DNA of 64,000 nt from Progne subis subis (taxonomy: Eukaryota; Chordata; Aves; Passeriformes; Hirundinidae). Position numbers and translations under genes: made by a program. Under the pieces are notes generated by a model. That model was given only the letters and a program-made list of their open reading frames with translations, did no database searches and was not told the DNA's origin. Each line of letters begins with the position of its first letter. Positions within the stretch are counted from its first letter, which is position 1. The stretch spans positions 62,001 through 126,000 of the forward strand of contig JAKJHU010000157.1 of assembly GCA_022316685.1 (NCBI GenBank), given 5' to 3'. Positions 24,472 through 37,075 of this stretch are shown here, piece by piece.

Positions 24472-27400
24472 ATGGGTACGCTGTCCGGGGCAGCCTTGGC
24501 AGCTGGGAAAATGCTGTTATTAAATAACAATTAAATTAGGCGCTAATCCTTTTGAGCGCTACCATTTTGGTTTTCCACCAGCTCAGAAACATAACCAGAA
24601 ATGTGGTAGAAAGTAGATCAAGGTATCAGAAAGTTTCTTATGTATTATAAATACAAAATGTTATATAGGTAGTTACGCGTAAGGGATTGATAAATACAGG
24701 TCATAACAACAAAATATCTTTATGTACATCACATATAAATACTCATGCACATGTTCTGTATGCGTATGTAGATGTATTTTAGAAATAATAAAAAAGTTTG
24801 GGTTAGAATAATTACCTTTCTCTTTGTCCCCGAAGATGAGCAACTTAGCACTGTTTTCTCTGTGATTAACAACACTCCTAATCCTACAAATACCCACTAG
24901 TTTATTTTGGAAATGATCTGAGACCGATCAGCTCAAGTTCTGAGAAGCTGCTCATCCTACACCTTCAAGTCTGGCACTGATATTCCAGACCTGAAGAGGA
25001 GCTCACATCACTGAAAGCTGTCAGATTTCCTCAAATACATCAATAATCTTAAAAAATATATATCAAGCCCACCAATAAACATTGCCTTGATTGCTTGTTC
25101 TATCAGCATCATCACTGCCATCACTGCTGTGCTCGGGGCCAGGACAATTTTGAGCCTGATGGTGAACAAGTGCAGGTCAGAAGAGAAGAAAGCCTTGTGA
25201 CCTGGCCCCATCATGATCCACATGCTATGCCAGGGCTCGAGTAAAGTGATGGAATAAATCACAGTTCCCAGACCCTGGAACACCCTAACAAAGGCTGGAC
25301 AAGGAAATGGTGCAGTTAGCCCAGTTCTGATCTCAGCATGAAGGAGCTCTTTCTGCTTTTGATGATAAATGAAATTCCTGTATCACAGCTGCAAACTCCT
25401 GACTTCTGCCCATTTCTGATTCAGGCCACATAAGATGTGGAACAAGCCAATATTTTTTTTACTTTTTTTTTCCTGCCCAAGACACCAAAAAAAATTTTCC
25501 ACTTCAATCCCAGCATCTTCTGAAGCTCAAACTAATGATTTGTCAACAACATTTTTACAAAATACCAAGGTTTTTCTCCTAACTTATTTCATGTCAGCAC
25601 AAGCCTGCACAATGCTCTAGGCTCACCAAGTCCCATAACTTATACATCAAAGAAAGTTTCAGGTCTGGAAATCTGAGAAATTCTGCCTAGCGATGGCCCT
25701 AACTGCTCCAGAACGGTAAGAGCTTTGTTCTGAAATGGGAACAATTCTATAAACTAGAGCAAAACTTTTCCTTTGGGATCCTTCATCCTTCTAGAATAAA
25801 AGCAGGCAGCCACTACCAGCAATAGAGCACGTTAAGCCAGAGGTGACGAAGCTAGTATGGTAACGCTACTTTGCTGTGACAAACCCCAAACTCTGAAAAG
25901 CTGAAATTTCGTGTTTTACAGCAATTACTTAATGCAACGCAGAAAATATTGATGGATACACCCACATCAAACTAAGCCAAGTCAAATGCGGTGCAGCTGC
26001 CTAAAGTATAATAAATCATCTATACATTGCTGTAGTGTCTACTCGAGCTTTCAACCCCAGGATTGCTGCTGAAACATCCCTTATCATCAAGCTCCAGCTC
26101 TTAACAGCGGAAACTTACGAGTTCTTCTCATGGTGCGAATTTTTGGGAGAGGGGGGTATAGGAGATGTTGACAGAAAAGCAAAGGCTTCAGCCAAATCTC
26201 CTGAAGTTAAAAGTCATCACTGCACATTCTCTGGTGGAGTCTGGATTGTAACATTCAACATCAGTGAGATAAAAGGTGTTTACCCCAATGTGGTCTAGCA
26301 AAAGAGAATAGCTAGGAAATGAGAAAAGGTGTTTTGGAAATACTTGGGAATGTCTCCCTTCAGGCATGTTTCCCGCAAAGGTGAAAGGTCTCACTTTTCC
26401 AGTAAATCTGATGGCAACCATCCTTGTGGGAGCAGGCTGCGTGTACAGACCCAACGGTGGTGATGCTTCTTGATTACGATCTGCACTGAGGTTGCCATCT
26501 CAAGAAAAGGTGTTTGCTTCTGTACGTGACTCCAAAAGAAACTTGGCAAAAAATACCATCCCTGTGAGTCATCTGTTGTCATCCACCTCAGAGACAGAGG
26601 AAAGGCACCGGTAAGACATCAACTGTCCTGCTGGCACCTCCACAGCCGTAGTGGCAAAGGGGAAAAAAGAAGCAAGGGTAGATAACGTATTTCCAGACAG
26701 CTCCTTTCCATGTTTTGTTGTTGTTGTTTGCTACACCAAAATAGTTGTATAGAGGCACAGAAAATGACCTGAATGTGATGTTGGGTTTGGTCTAGTCACC
26801 TTCCCAACCTAAGCCAGGACAGACCGTACCCAAAGAACATCTTTATCCATATCTATCTCCACAGGAACACACTCTACCCCATTTTCTCATCTTGTCCAGA
26901 GGAATTAATTTCTGAGCCACATCCATCACCATGAAAGACATAAAAATAGCAGAGGGATTTCAAAAGGGAGCTGCAAGCAGAAGCCATAGCTGGGCTGCAA
27001 GACTTATGCTGTAAGATTTAAAGAGGAAAAAATATTTATCATGACAGAGAAGAGACATCAAGAGGATCTGACAGCTCTCTACAGACACAGAAAAGTTGTC
27101 TGCTGGCAGGAAGCATTCAGACCTTTCTGACAAAGAGGGAGCAAAAACAACTTTCATCTTGAAGTCAGCGGCACCTTCTCAGCAGAGAGGGTTACTGGAT
27201 ATGAGAATAGCTCAGCAGGGGAGATGGTGGACTCATCACCTCCTGCAGCTTCTGACAGGAGATAAGAGAACCTTCTGAAGGATGCATTTAATCCAGTCCC
27301 TGTGAGAAATCCCTGTGCCTGTGTATGACATCAGGAAGGGCAGGGCAGAATAGGGGAGAGACTGGCTGTAGCAGAAAACCAAGGGCTCTGCTGGCAAACC

Positions 27401-27827
27401 TGGGGTCTCCCAGTGCTCGCTCCCTCTTCACTGGACACAGGAACTCGCACAACTGATCTGTGCTGCAGCTCACATTCCCTCAATGTATCAGGGGTCAGCT
27501 CTGCCTGGAACAAGTGCACCAGAGCGGGTGGCCCTTTCCAGGAGGTAACACCAAGCACCCTGTTTGAAAGCTGTTCAGTTACTATGTTTGACTCAATTTT
27601 CACTGAATTGGTGGAAAACTTGTGCTGGGAGATATTTTTTTCCCTAGGCAATACTGGCTAGTCTCAGGGAAAGGAATAAGACATCCTGAGCATCCCCAAA
27701 AAAGCCCATATACAAAGCACTACTCCCAAGAAGCTTATGAGGCTGCCGAGAGCAAATGGGATGAGGCAGTCCATGAAATTGTGTCTGGCCCTCCTGTGAC
27801 ACCTTCCAGCTGGACATTAAATTTAAA

Positions 27828-27845
27828 TTTTAATTTAAATTAAAA
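27828..27845. repeat. 18-bp perfect A/T palindrome
   Basis: TTTTAATTTAAATTAAAA reads the same on both strands and sits inside a 35-bp pure A/T stretch. Confidence 0.9.
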
Positions 27846-28035
27846 TTAATGACAAATTCTACAGCACAGTCTTGGCCACCGCTGCTCATCAGCCAGTCAG
27901 GAACCCACAAGAAGAGTTCAACCAGAACTCCAGAGATCAACAGGCTTTGATGCTGGAGGAGAAGCACCTCTAGAGGTCTCAAAGGCAGAGTGAGCCTGTT
28001 CCCTAGGAAAGGTGGTCATCAGGACTCAGGAAACA

Positions 28036-28255
28036 CTGGAATCATTTAGGCTGGAGAAGCCCTGTAAAATTAAGTCCAACCATTAACCCATCAGTGCTAG
28101 GGCCAGCACTAACCCATTTCCCTAAGTGCCATGTTTACATGTGTTTTAAATCCCTCCAGAGATGGGGACTTCATCCATGAGGCACCCTAAGCCAGAGGTA
28201 AAGAGTCAGTATTTTACAGTCTCTTCCAACCCAAACTATTCTACATTTCTGTGAA
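28036..28255 (-). repeat. CR1 LINE fragment
   Basis: Antisense CR1 of a second subtype, recognised by AAGTCCAACCATTAACCCAT, CTAAGTGCCATGTTTACATG and TTTTAAATCCCTCCAGAGAT on the plus strand. Confidence 0.8.
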
Positions 28256-31191
28256 ATAAGACACCAGCACGTCTACCCAGGGTGCCCATAAATCTTCATG
28301 CCATCACACATGCAGCTCATAAATTGACCCTACATAAATTTGATGCCTGGAAGAAAGAAAACAAACCAAACCAAACCTGTTTGGGAAACAGCTTTCTTTG
28401 CTGAATAAAGTTTATCAATTGAAAATACGTAAATAACTCTCTCGCCCATCTAATTTTCTCTCCCTCCCATCCATTTTCCATACTAAAGGAATCCAAACCA
28501 GACTCCCCTTGGTGCCTTACACCCACTTTTGGGGAAGCAGAGGAGGGCTTTCACACAGGGAATACAAACACAAAGCAGATCGCCTTCTGTGGCACCTTTC
28601 CTGTGAACTCACCCAGGCATTTCCCAGCATATGTGAACATAAAATAAAACACACTAAAAATAATAGCAAGCTAAAAATAAACATAACAGAGGAAATGAAA
28701 AATGTTCCCCTGGTTCAGTGTATAGACTGTACCAAGTTAAACAGGAGGGACTGTGGCTCAGTTTAAAAATGCAAAGAAAAGGATGAAAGCCGGGAGACTT
28801 TGGGTCTCCTGGGTGGAAATGTGTTAAAAGTCTGATTTCTGCTCGCCTCATAAGGTTGTGATTGGGAGCAGAATGCACAGACAACCCCTGATCTACTGGC
28901 AGAGACAGCAGAGAGGGGTTCCTGGCGATGGCTGTGGGGACACTGCACTGCTTTGGTCTGCAAGCGCTCTGCAAACGCTCAGCACCTTGAGTGGGTCTGA
29001 AAGCAAAAGGCGACACTTTCTTCAAAACAAGTACATACTTTTCTAGAGTCAAACACCTGTTGCATCCTGACCTGGAGAAAGCTGCATTTCAGCAGCAGCT
29101 CATCAAGTTTCATAAACACGATCTCTATGTTTTCCCCAGCCTGCAAAGCACTGCGAGAACCTTCAAGATGAAAGATGCTACAGAAATACCAACCTGTCAT
29201 ATATTTATTATTTTGGCAGCGAGCATTTCTAGGCTGAAGGCAGGAAAGCTCATTTCTTTGTTGCTTTTGTTACTGTCCTTTCTCAGGTTATTTTAGGAAA
29301 GCCCTCGCACGCACGTACTGTGTACATGAGGCTGGGTGCGTGCAAATGGTCAGTTCAACTCTCTACAGGAAGAACATGGATGTTCTGTGATCTTTTACAG
29401 CCAAATGTCTCTCATCCTCTGAAGATCTTCTATTCCTGGATTTTTATAGGGGATTTCCCCCCCTGCCCACCGCCAGAGTCCACCTACCTTATATGAAACA
29501 AATTGTTTTAAAATTTTTAAACCTTTAAAAATACTGCCATGTATTACTTTTGGAGATAGAACAGATTTTTAAAATATAATAAAGGTGGCATACTAGAATG
29601 TTTCCTGACTTAATAGAAGAAGATCCTTTATTATTAGTGTGGCTACTTGAGGCTGTAAGCCTAACGCCCCGCCCCGAATATTCAAGACTTCGGTTCTGAA
29701 GATCGATATTCTAAATGGAATTTTCTACTCTGAAAACTCTGGGAATCCGATTTACTTTGCCTATTTGCTAAGGGCATGCACATATCCTCCAATTCAGCAT
29801 ATTGCTGCGAAGTCAAGGCCATGGAGAGCCCATGGGAGGGCAACAAGGGGAAGAGGGGACACGAGGATCCTGCTGTGCCCCTGGAAAAGGCATACAGCTT
29901 GGTGTGCTTTGGCAATATGGGAACTGGCTTGTACTTCAGCTATAATGAGACTTTTATGAGGAAAATGTCTATTTTCCTCTCTATTTGCCCCTATATGGGC
30001 ATCTCCTCATCCCCAGTCACTGCTCAGCTGTGTCCAGTGAGTCTTTTCCTCCTTGCAGTCACTTCTCAGGGGAAGGGGGAAGCTCTCAAGCAATGAGAAT
30101 GCCAGATTATTTTAAGAGATGAGAAAATGTAATTGAAAAACCACATCAGTTGGCCAGAGTCTTAGAAGCATGTGGGTACATTGCTGTAACAGCTACGAAG
30201 AGGAAACACGCTGCATTTCAGGTGAACACTGATCTTTTAATGTAAGGTTGAGAATAATATTTATATACTGACTCACTAAGATTTATGTTTCTTTATAAAT
30301 CACACATGCACTTAAAAAAAAAAAAAAAAGTAGAAAGCAATTTCAGGACATTCATGGCTTCCAGAACTCTACATAAATCAATTGTACCACAATCCCACAG
30401 GCTTTAAGACAAACACACGCACGCGCTCATTTGTTATCAGGGATGTTCACCCATACAGGCCATCAACAGAAGGAACATGACAAGAACTGCAACGAGATGA
30501 CCCTAGACAAAGCCCTTCTGTGATTAAGAACCCCAAAGCTCAACTCAAAAATCAGTATTCCCAGCGGTGTGATTCGAGTAGCTGGCTGAACTGGAGCCCT
30601 GGATCAGCACAGGCATTAACTTCAGCGAGCCCAGGATCCAAAAGCAAAGCCAGACCTGGCAGATTTAAAGTTCTGAGCCCGCTGTCGGCATTATCACCAC
30701 GTTCAACAGGGCAGTGTGAGACCCAATGAGGGGCCTGGATAGACTGGGAGTGAGAACAGAGGGGATGCGGAGAGCTTCATCCCCACCTTCCTCAGCATGG
30801 GAAAGACTGGAATGGATGGAGATGTAGCTTGTAAAGTAAATGCTGAAGAAGCCAATGCTTCAGCTTTAGGAAAAACTCCCAGTGACAACCTCACATACAT
30901 TTGCAAACTTCCCTTGGTTTTCCCACCAGGAATCAGTCCTTTAGCTCAGTTTTGTATAGGTGCAGAGGCCATGCACAAAATCTGGTTTCTGCCTTCCCAT
31001 TCCCTCCAGGAAGATAAGCAAACCAAGACTCATGACATCAGATCTTCCAAAAATACCACAAAAGCCGCCTGAGGATAGTCACAAAGTGCTCAACGAGAAG
31101 ATAAAAACTCCAGAACTCAAAACACAAATTCCCAGAGAAGAGCAGTAACCCTGGTGGCCACTGGGATGGGCCCAGAGGAGACCATGCATAC

Positions 31192-31414
31192 CTGTAGCAC
31201 TGATGGCTGCATCCGTCCTCGTGCTGCAGGAGGCAGGTGGTGAGGGGGCCAGAGGGGCCAGGCTGAGCCAGGGTCCGCAAGGCCACGGCTGCAATGCCCA
31301 CAAGTGGAGAGGAGAAGTTGAGAAGCACCGAAGCAACCTGGGTGGATGGGTCTTCCTGGCTGTGGGTCACATTGATGATGAGGGGGTTGTGCTGACACGA
31401 CAGCTCGTGCATCC
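31192..31414 (-). CDS. PAPPA2: PAPPA2 exon: LSCQHNPLIINVTH segment
   Basis: This exon encodes about 74 residues with the strongly conserved LSCQHNPLIINVTH, then SVLLNFSSPLVGIAAVALRT and a variable Cys-containing tail (HEDGCSHQCY). Two potential N-glycan sites (NVT, NFS) match those of mammals. The exon ends just before the first sushi module. The acceptor is tctacag|gg and the donor is acag|gtatgc. Two bases are left for a Ser completed by the next exon, across an intron of nearly 10 kb. Confidence 0.96.
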
Positions 31415-31599
31415 CTGTAGAGACAAGGCAAAGAAAGAAGCGGCTAGTCCAGCTCCAGGGATTTGCCTTTGGCTCACATCTGCTCCCCACAAGAGCCAAC
31501 AGAGCAGCTTGGAAGGCAGAAGATGCTGCAAGGGGGGCAGGGGACAGCAGTGAGGGATCAGAGCCGTGTTGGTGGCCCTGGGTGTCCCAGGTTGCTCAC

Positions 31600-31735
31600 C
31601 CAAAGAGCGGTTCTGTCCATCCGTGTCAGCCAGCTGGACGGCAACCGTCGGCCTGTGCTGCTGGCCTGGGACATTGCCAGAGGAGGCCAGGAAGAGCAGG
31701 AGAGAGGTGGGCACTGCAGGCCTCTCAAAGCAAAC
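31600..31735 (-). CDS. PAPPA2: PAPPA2 exon: VCFERP...NRSLG segment
   Basis: This exon encodes 45 codons plus one base: VCFERPAVPTSLLLFLASSG, then PTVAVQLADTDGQNRSLG. It aligns with VCFNRPGEARAIFIFL and NHSLG of human PAPPA2 from memory. The alternating hydrophobic strands suit the beta-sandwich part of the protein. NRS is a potential N-glycosylation site. The acceptor is tttcctag and the donor is tttgg|gtgagc, ending in phase 1. Confidence 0.94.
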
Positions 31736-34700
31736 CTAGGAAAGAGAGAAGGAGACTCTGAGAGCAGACACACCAAATACGGCTTCTAAGAGCTCATATG
31801 GGCAAGAGAGAGAAAGAGGGAGCAGGCTTAAAGGGTCAGAGACCTTGCAGGTTTGCAAGTGGGTGCAAAGGTGGGGAAGTGAAAGGAAGGCAGCCAAAAC
31901 TGTCCTTTCCCTCTGAATTTCCCTTCTTCCTTTCACCAGCCTTCTCCACACATATTCAAGTTCCACCTTAACATAAATTTAGGGCATCTTCACAGCATCC
32001 ATATTTGCAACTCTTTAAATTGAGAAAGACCTGGATTACCTCTTTCCTGATCCCCCTTCACCAGGACTCCCACCCCACACGGAGCTGGCCAGGCAAATAA
32101 GGCACCCAGAGAAAACAGCTTCTAGCCTCGTCACCCGAATATTTCCAATTAAAAAAGCCCTCAAAAATGACAAAAAAAAAACCAAAACAAGCTCAAAGAA
32201 TGTCCCCAGTACCCACTGCGACAGCAAACTGTCCACCAGCCAACACGTGGAAAGATTTGTGGGAAGAAGCCCTGCCTGCTAGGAGAGCCAGCAACTTGCT
32301 ACTTGTCTACAACCCTGAAGGCAGCTGAAGTAGCTGGGAACTCATGGCATCAATCGTGGCAGAGCAGATGTTCTCTGGAAGCAAGAAGACAGAAATGTTT
32401 TTCTCCCCCACCCTGGTACCCCCCCTTCCCCCCAGTGCCGAGATGTGTTTTGATCGAGATCCGCCCGATACAGTGTTTTTGTGGAATGCTGGCGTGGTGG
32501 AAGCTCGGAAATTCGAGGCAAAGGTGTATTTGGAAAGAAGACAAGTCCTGGCTGGCCAGGCACAGCCCAAGGAGCAGACTGTGGGAACAGAGGGGACAGC
32601 CACGCAATCTGTGATGGCAGCCTAGCCTCAGGGTGGTTGCCACGCCAGGCATTGTTCACACACAGGAACAGGAGAAAACCTTGGGCTTCAGCCCAGGGGT
32701 CCCACCCTGCAGGGAGGTGCTCATCAGCAAGAGCCCCATGAGCAAGGCCCTGCTGCTGTCTCCTTGCTCCCTCAGCCTGGGCTTGCTCGCTTACAGGGCT
32801 GCCTGGCTGCAAGGAGTGGACCAGAGGGTTCAAATGTGGGTTTTTTTGGTATATGCCCACTGTCTCCCATGGTGAGATAAGTGAGGGAAGAAGGAAAAGA
32901 AACAGGAAAGCAAGAAGGGAGGGAAAGAATGAGAGAAGAGCCAGCAGTGCTCACAGACAAGGATCCCCCCATGACAGAGCTACAGCTGTGAAGTCCAAGG
33001 ACCTCGATGATTTTAACCCAACCTCCAAGTGTGGCTCCTCAGGGGAGGAGGGATAGGTTGGAGAAGTCAGGTGAGGCTTTCCCTGGACTACACATCTTGA
33101 GATGGAGATTTCACTCTTTCCCTTTCTACAGTGCACCTTCGTGAGGATGAAAGGCGTTAGCCCCAAGCAGCTGCCTTGATTAACATCCCAATCCTTTTTC
33201 AATATATATTATGTGCTTGCCCACAGCAGGCTATCTTCTTAATTTTTCTCCCTCCCTCTCCCCCTTTCTTATTTAATTTCCTGCGTTACACATCCTGACT
33301 CACTTACAAGGGATTTGGATGTCTTTCCTCATCAGGTGCATTAAAAACTGAGAACAAAGCACTGGCTGGAGATCTGCAAATTGCAACAATGCTCACGTGC
33401 AGACAGACCCAAGGGGCATGGCTGATGCTCCGTTCAGTGGCACAGACACACACAACTCTTTGCCCCCAGCCCAGTTATGGCACAACAGTAAGCAAGGTTA
33501 AAACACTGGCACTGGTTTTCCAGAGCCATTGTGGATCCCTGGAAACATTTAAGATCTGCTGGGTCACTGAGCAGCCTGGTCTAGTGGAAGGTGTCTCTGC
33601 TCACGGCAGTGGTGGTTGAACTAGAGGGAATTTAAGCTCCTTTCCATCCCTCACCATTCCGTGATCCTTTGACTCAGCCATTCCCCTTGTTTATTGGTGC
33701 CACCTCTTCAGAAACACTGCAGGAAGCGATTCCTACCATCTGATGAGTTTTGTGGTGCAGCTCTAACCCAGGAGACACAGGTGCAAGAGCTTTAAAATGG
33801 CCCTGGGAGCTGGTTGACACCAAAGACTTCCTGCGCATGGGTACATATGTGCATCAACAGCACCATTCCTGTCTGGGCAGGCAGCTGTGCTAGGCAAATT
33901 GTCAACAAAAAGCCATCTTTCCTAACCCAATATGTTACCAATCAGGCCAACTCTTAAAAAAAAAAAAATCAAAAAAAGGCGTATTTATTACTAGTCCATA
34001 AATAATTTTATGGGCGGAAAATAATAGCACTCCTAGAGAGAGCACGGAGAAACAGTAATGAAAGTCTTTAGTATAAACATCCATAGAGGAAGAGAAGTGA
34101 CCACAAGCTCCAATAAAACTGTAACATGTTTTAACTCCTGCGGAGAAGTGGAAAGCAAGCTTTCATCTAGGTAAGGCCGACGGGAAGGATTACTGCTTTC
34201 CCTTTAGCAAAGGAAGAAAGGAGGCACGTTTGCCGTGGCCAGAGACTGAAGCCACAAAGTGGGTTGTGAGCACACAGACAAGGAAGAGAGGGAAAATTAG
34301 GAGGAGGCTAAAGGAAGTTGTTTTGGAGAGACAGAGGACCTCAGAGGAGTACCCATGTTTATTGACTGAGGTTTGGTGATTCACCCGGTTGTCTGAGCAT
34401 CTGGGGAAAGAGGCCTTCTCTAGAGAACCTCGAACAAAACAGGGCAAGCTGCCCCTCAGAGTGCACAGGGAGCAGCACACCAGAGCCCGGCTTTCCAGCA
34501 ACACCCCGCAGCAGCCACAAAACCTCTGAACTGTGCCTGTGGTCAGAAACCCAACGCTGTGAAAATCCCAGTGGCCTAAGCCTCAGCCCCTCCTCTACCT
34601 GCTGGGGCCGAGGGGTTTGACCCTCCCAGGGGCAGCCCCCGAGCCCCTCTTGGGCTGCAGGACCAGCATCCTGGGGCACAGAAGTGCTGCCTCTGGTCTG

Positions 34701-35221
34701 CAGTCATCAAAAGGACCTGTATGCCACAGCTGGTTGCTGTGGAATTGGAATGCTCAGCAGCATCCTGGGGTGCACAGGACCCCTCAGGATGGCAAAGGAT
34801 ATGCAGTTGCCCTCTGCTGCTTTTCCCAGCCATGGGGAATAAAGGCAACTAGGACTTTAAACACAGCCTGTGCCTAGCCTTTAGGGGTGTTAAAGCATAG
34901 CTTGACTGCAGGGGAGAGTCAGGAATGAGTTGTTCCTCAGCCTCGAGGCATTCCTGTGGTATTTTGGTTTCATGCACAAGTCCTTCTCCTGGCAATCTGC
35001 CCCAGGATGGGTTTGCTGTTCACAGTGGGAATGGGCCAACTTTGTAAGATCCAGACACAGGTATCTGGGGATTTACAAAGAGTGCAGTAGCATATGGAGT
35101 ACTACCTGAGTAGTTTTAAAGGTTGTTGTAGCTTCTACAGAACAGAAAAGGAAGGGTTTTGTCACCAGAGCTGGGTAAAAACAAACAAATCCTTTGTTCC
35201 CAACCACACACCCTCACTTAC
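31736..35221 (-). other. PAPPA2 intron with CR1 fragment
   Basis: This intron contains a CR1 3'-end relic (33566-33675) and A-rich sequence around 33955-33980. Open frames at 32.3-32.9 kb on both strands lack domains. Confidence 0.75.
33566..33675 (+). repeat. CR1 LINE 3'-end fragment
   Basis: A diverged CR1 tail: GAGCAGCCTGGTCTAGTGGA, GGTGGTTGAACTAGAG and CTCCTTTCCATCCCTCACCATTC. Confidence 0.78.
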
Positions 35222-35356
35222 CTTGAGCCAAACTCCCTCATCGCCCAAGAGCATCTTCTCATTTGGGTCCTGAGTATTCTCTTGGCTGAGAGCACAAGGA
35301 AACCAGGCAGCCTGCAGAAGGTCTTTTGGCACTTCATGAAGGTGGGATTTACATAT
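35222..35356 (-). CDS. PAPPA2: PAPPA2 exon: AAWFPC...GVWLK segment
   Basis: This phase-0 exon of exactly 45 codons encodes ICKSHLHEVPKDLLQAAWFP and then GDEGVWLK. It corresponds to the human PAPPA2 segment ending WFPC...EVWLK. The stretch between WFPC and VWLK looks about four residues shorter than the human one as I remember it. The acceptor is tctgtacag and the donor is ctcaag|gtaagtg. The exon has no recognised catalytic role and lies in the beta-rich region before the sushi modules. Confidence 0.93.
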
Positions 35357-36511
35357 CTGTACAGAGAGATTTATTTCAACCCATAAGGTTGCAAGGACAG
35401 GAGAGAAAAACAGCACCTACAAAACTTCAAGGAAGATTCAACAAATGTTGTGAAGGACCCCAAGGTGGCTCCTAGCATGATGACAATTTAGGGTATAGAT
35501 TCCTAAGCAACATCTCACAGCCCATACACGTGCACAGACGACCTCTGCCATTTTGGAGTGCTGTAAATGTGTTGTTTAAGCATCTCATGGTGTCAGTGGG
35601 GCTGAGTAACAAACAACGAGCCAAGCTGTGAGCTGGTAGGTGAGACCACAGCATCCTGATTTTGGCTGGGCTCATGAGATACAAAGGTGTGATTCATTTG
35701 CCTGAATAACACTCTTCTGTTCCATTCAACACCCTGTGGTATCCCAGACATCCCCACAGCTCTGACAGACAAAACCTGGGAGGTACAGGTGTCATTGTGA
35801 AGGAACAGACACCTGAGCCCAAGGCACCTCATTAGACATGAATATCTGGGCAGTTTGACCATGCTGCAGGTCTCAAGAAGATCATTCCTCATATCAAGTC
35901 AGTAGAAACACACAGGTAAAAGGGGTAAATATGATCTCTTTACGTATTTCTTGCCTTTCTTCAGCTTGCTAGGAAAGAACATACACACCACGTTAACACC
36001 AATCAGGCAAAATCCCCTCCAGGCTCTGCTCCAAAGCCCATATGAAAGATGGGAATTCTCCAATTGATTTTTCCTTGGCTTCAGATCAGAGGGCTTGGGA
36101 GCAGTACAGATGCTGGTGCGTGCGTGATTTCATCCTTTCAAGCCCTGACCTTATAAGGTGTTAGACTGACAGGATTTTTTTTAAGCCAACAGTGGGACAA
36201 GTCACATGCTCCAAGTTGAGCATTTGGTTGGTGTGATGGGGTGGTTGCTGTCAGGTGAAATGCATGGCTGGAGGAGGTGCCAGGATGAAGCACTTCTCTG
36301 TGAACTGCAGTTCCTGAACTCAGAGACTGATGTAAGAGGAGTGTGAGAAATGCCCAGGTCTTCCACTCAGTCCCTGGTTGGAAAGGCAGTAACTGATGAA
36401 TGCTTCCAGAGCTGATTTTGTTTGTGCTTTCCCCAGCACAGACTTCGCTAGAAATGTCTTTTTTTTTTTTTTTTTTTTCTTTTTTTCCCCCACCCCCATA
36501 CTTTCACTTAC
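35357..36511 (-). other. PAPPA2 intron with T/A tract near donor
   Basis: The notable element is a run of about 20 T at 36459-36478 and a second T-rich stretch to 36486. This is an A tract on the transcribed strand, starting a few tens of bases after the donor. Nothing else was seen. Confidence 0.75.
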
Positions 36512-36705
36512 CTTCACCACAGGCTCTCCAGTGACTAAGGAAGCAGGGCAAGACTTTGCATCCTGTTGGGAGGCGTAGGCTTTCACTGCCCACAGATCCA
36601 CGTATCCCTCAGGAGTGTGTGGACCACAGTCCAGCATGCTGCTTGTCTTCTCGAAGGGCTCACACACACCGTCCCCATCATGAACGTAGCACAGGCTTGG
36701 CTCCC
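36512..36705 (-). CDS. PAPPA2: PAPPA2 exon: GEPSLCY...VTGEP segment
   Basis: This exon encodes about 64 residues, with GEPSLCYVHDGDGVCEPFE, LDCGPHTPEGYVDLWAVKAY and CPASLVTGEP. The GEPSLCY and TPEGY motifs match PAPPA2 better than PAPPA. A second DGDG..C element continues the cysteine-rich region. The acceptor is ccctgcag|gg and the donor is gtgaag|gtaagtg, with the exon ending in phase 0. In the intron just past the donor, on the transcribed strand, there is a long A tract (a T run at 36459-36478 on the plus strand). Confidence 0.96.
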
Positions 36706-36983
36706 CTGCAGGGAGAACAGACATGAGCCGCTCACAAACCGGCCTCCAGGCACACACACACCTCCTCTCATTATAAGAGGTTTGCTGTCTCATTAGCTTG
36801 GGGTTTTCCCCATCACAAGGGCCTGACAAGACCCACGGATTACTCCAGTTGCAAATCCAGGTTCTGTTGAGATGAGGTGCACGACCCCCTGCTCTAATGA
36901 GCAGTGTGAATAATGTACAGTTTTGACTCCTGCCTCAAAAGGAGTCAATCCTTTTGGACCTGTCTCAATCCAGTTGCACTCAC

Positions 36984-37075
36984 CAACACAGTTGAAGCCT
37001 TTTTCCTTTTTACATTTCCTGGAACAACCATCTCCGTCCAGCAAGTCCCCATCATCACATTCCTCCTCCAGGCTC
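36984..37075 (-). CDS. PAPPA2: PAPPA2 exon: DUF4215-like cysteine repeat
   Basis: This 92-bp exon encodes EEECDDGDLLDGDGCSRKC followed by KGFNCVG. Together with CGDG from the preceding exon it forms the classic CGDG...EECDDGN...GDGCS..C..E.GF.C pattern, known in myxobacterial disulphide repeats and DUF4215 proteins. The acceptor is ctcttag and the donor is gttg|gtgagt. The acidic DDGD and DGDG runs suggest calcium binding, an inference from the motif only. Confidence 0.96.

Larger units (their letters stand above)
21281..31191 (-). other. PAPPA2 intron (9.9 kb) with two LTR-like blocks
   Basis: This is the largest complete intron here. It holds LTR-like blocks at 22521-22961 and 23770-24471, an AT palindrome at 27828-27845, a CR1 relic at 28036-28255 and A-rich runs (for example 23150-23230 and 30313-30329). 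Parts of 24.5-26.8 kb and 29.4-30.4 kb are AT-rich. No exon or viral gene was recognised. Confidence 0.75.

Noticed and set aside
24472..24560. Short open stretch after the second LTR-like block as a gag start
   Set aside because: It ends in a stop after about 20 codons, and no gag, pol or env similarity follows.
36320..36829. Single 169-residue gene product
   Set aside because: Only the middle part (36512-36705) is PAPPA2. The two ends run past splice sites into intron, including the A tract translated as a Lys run.
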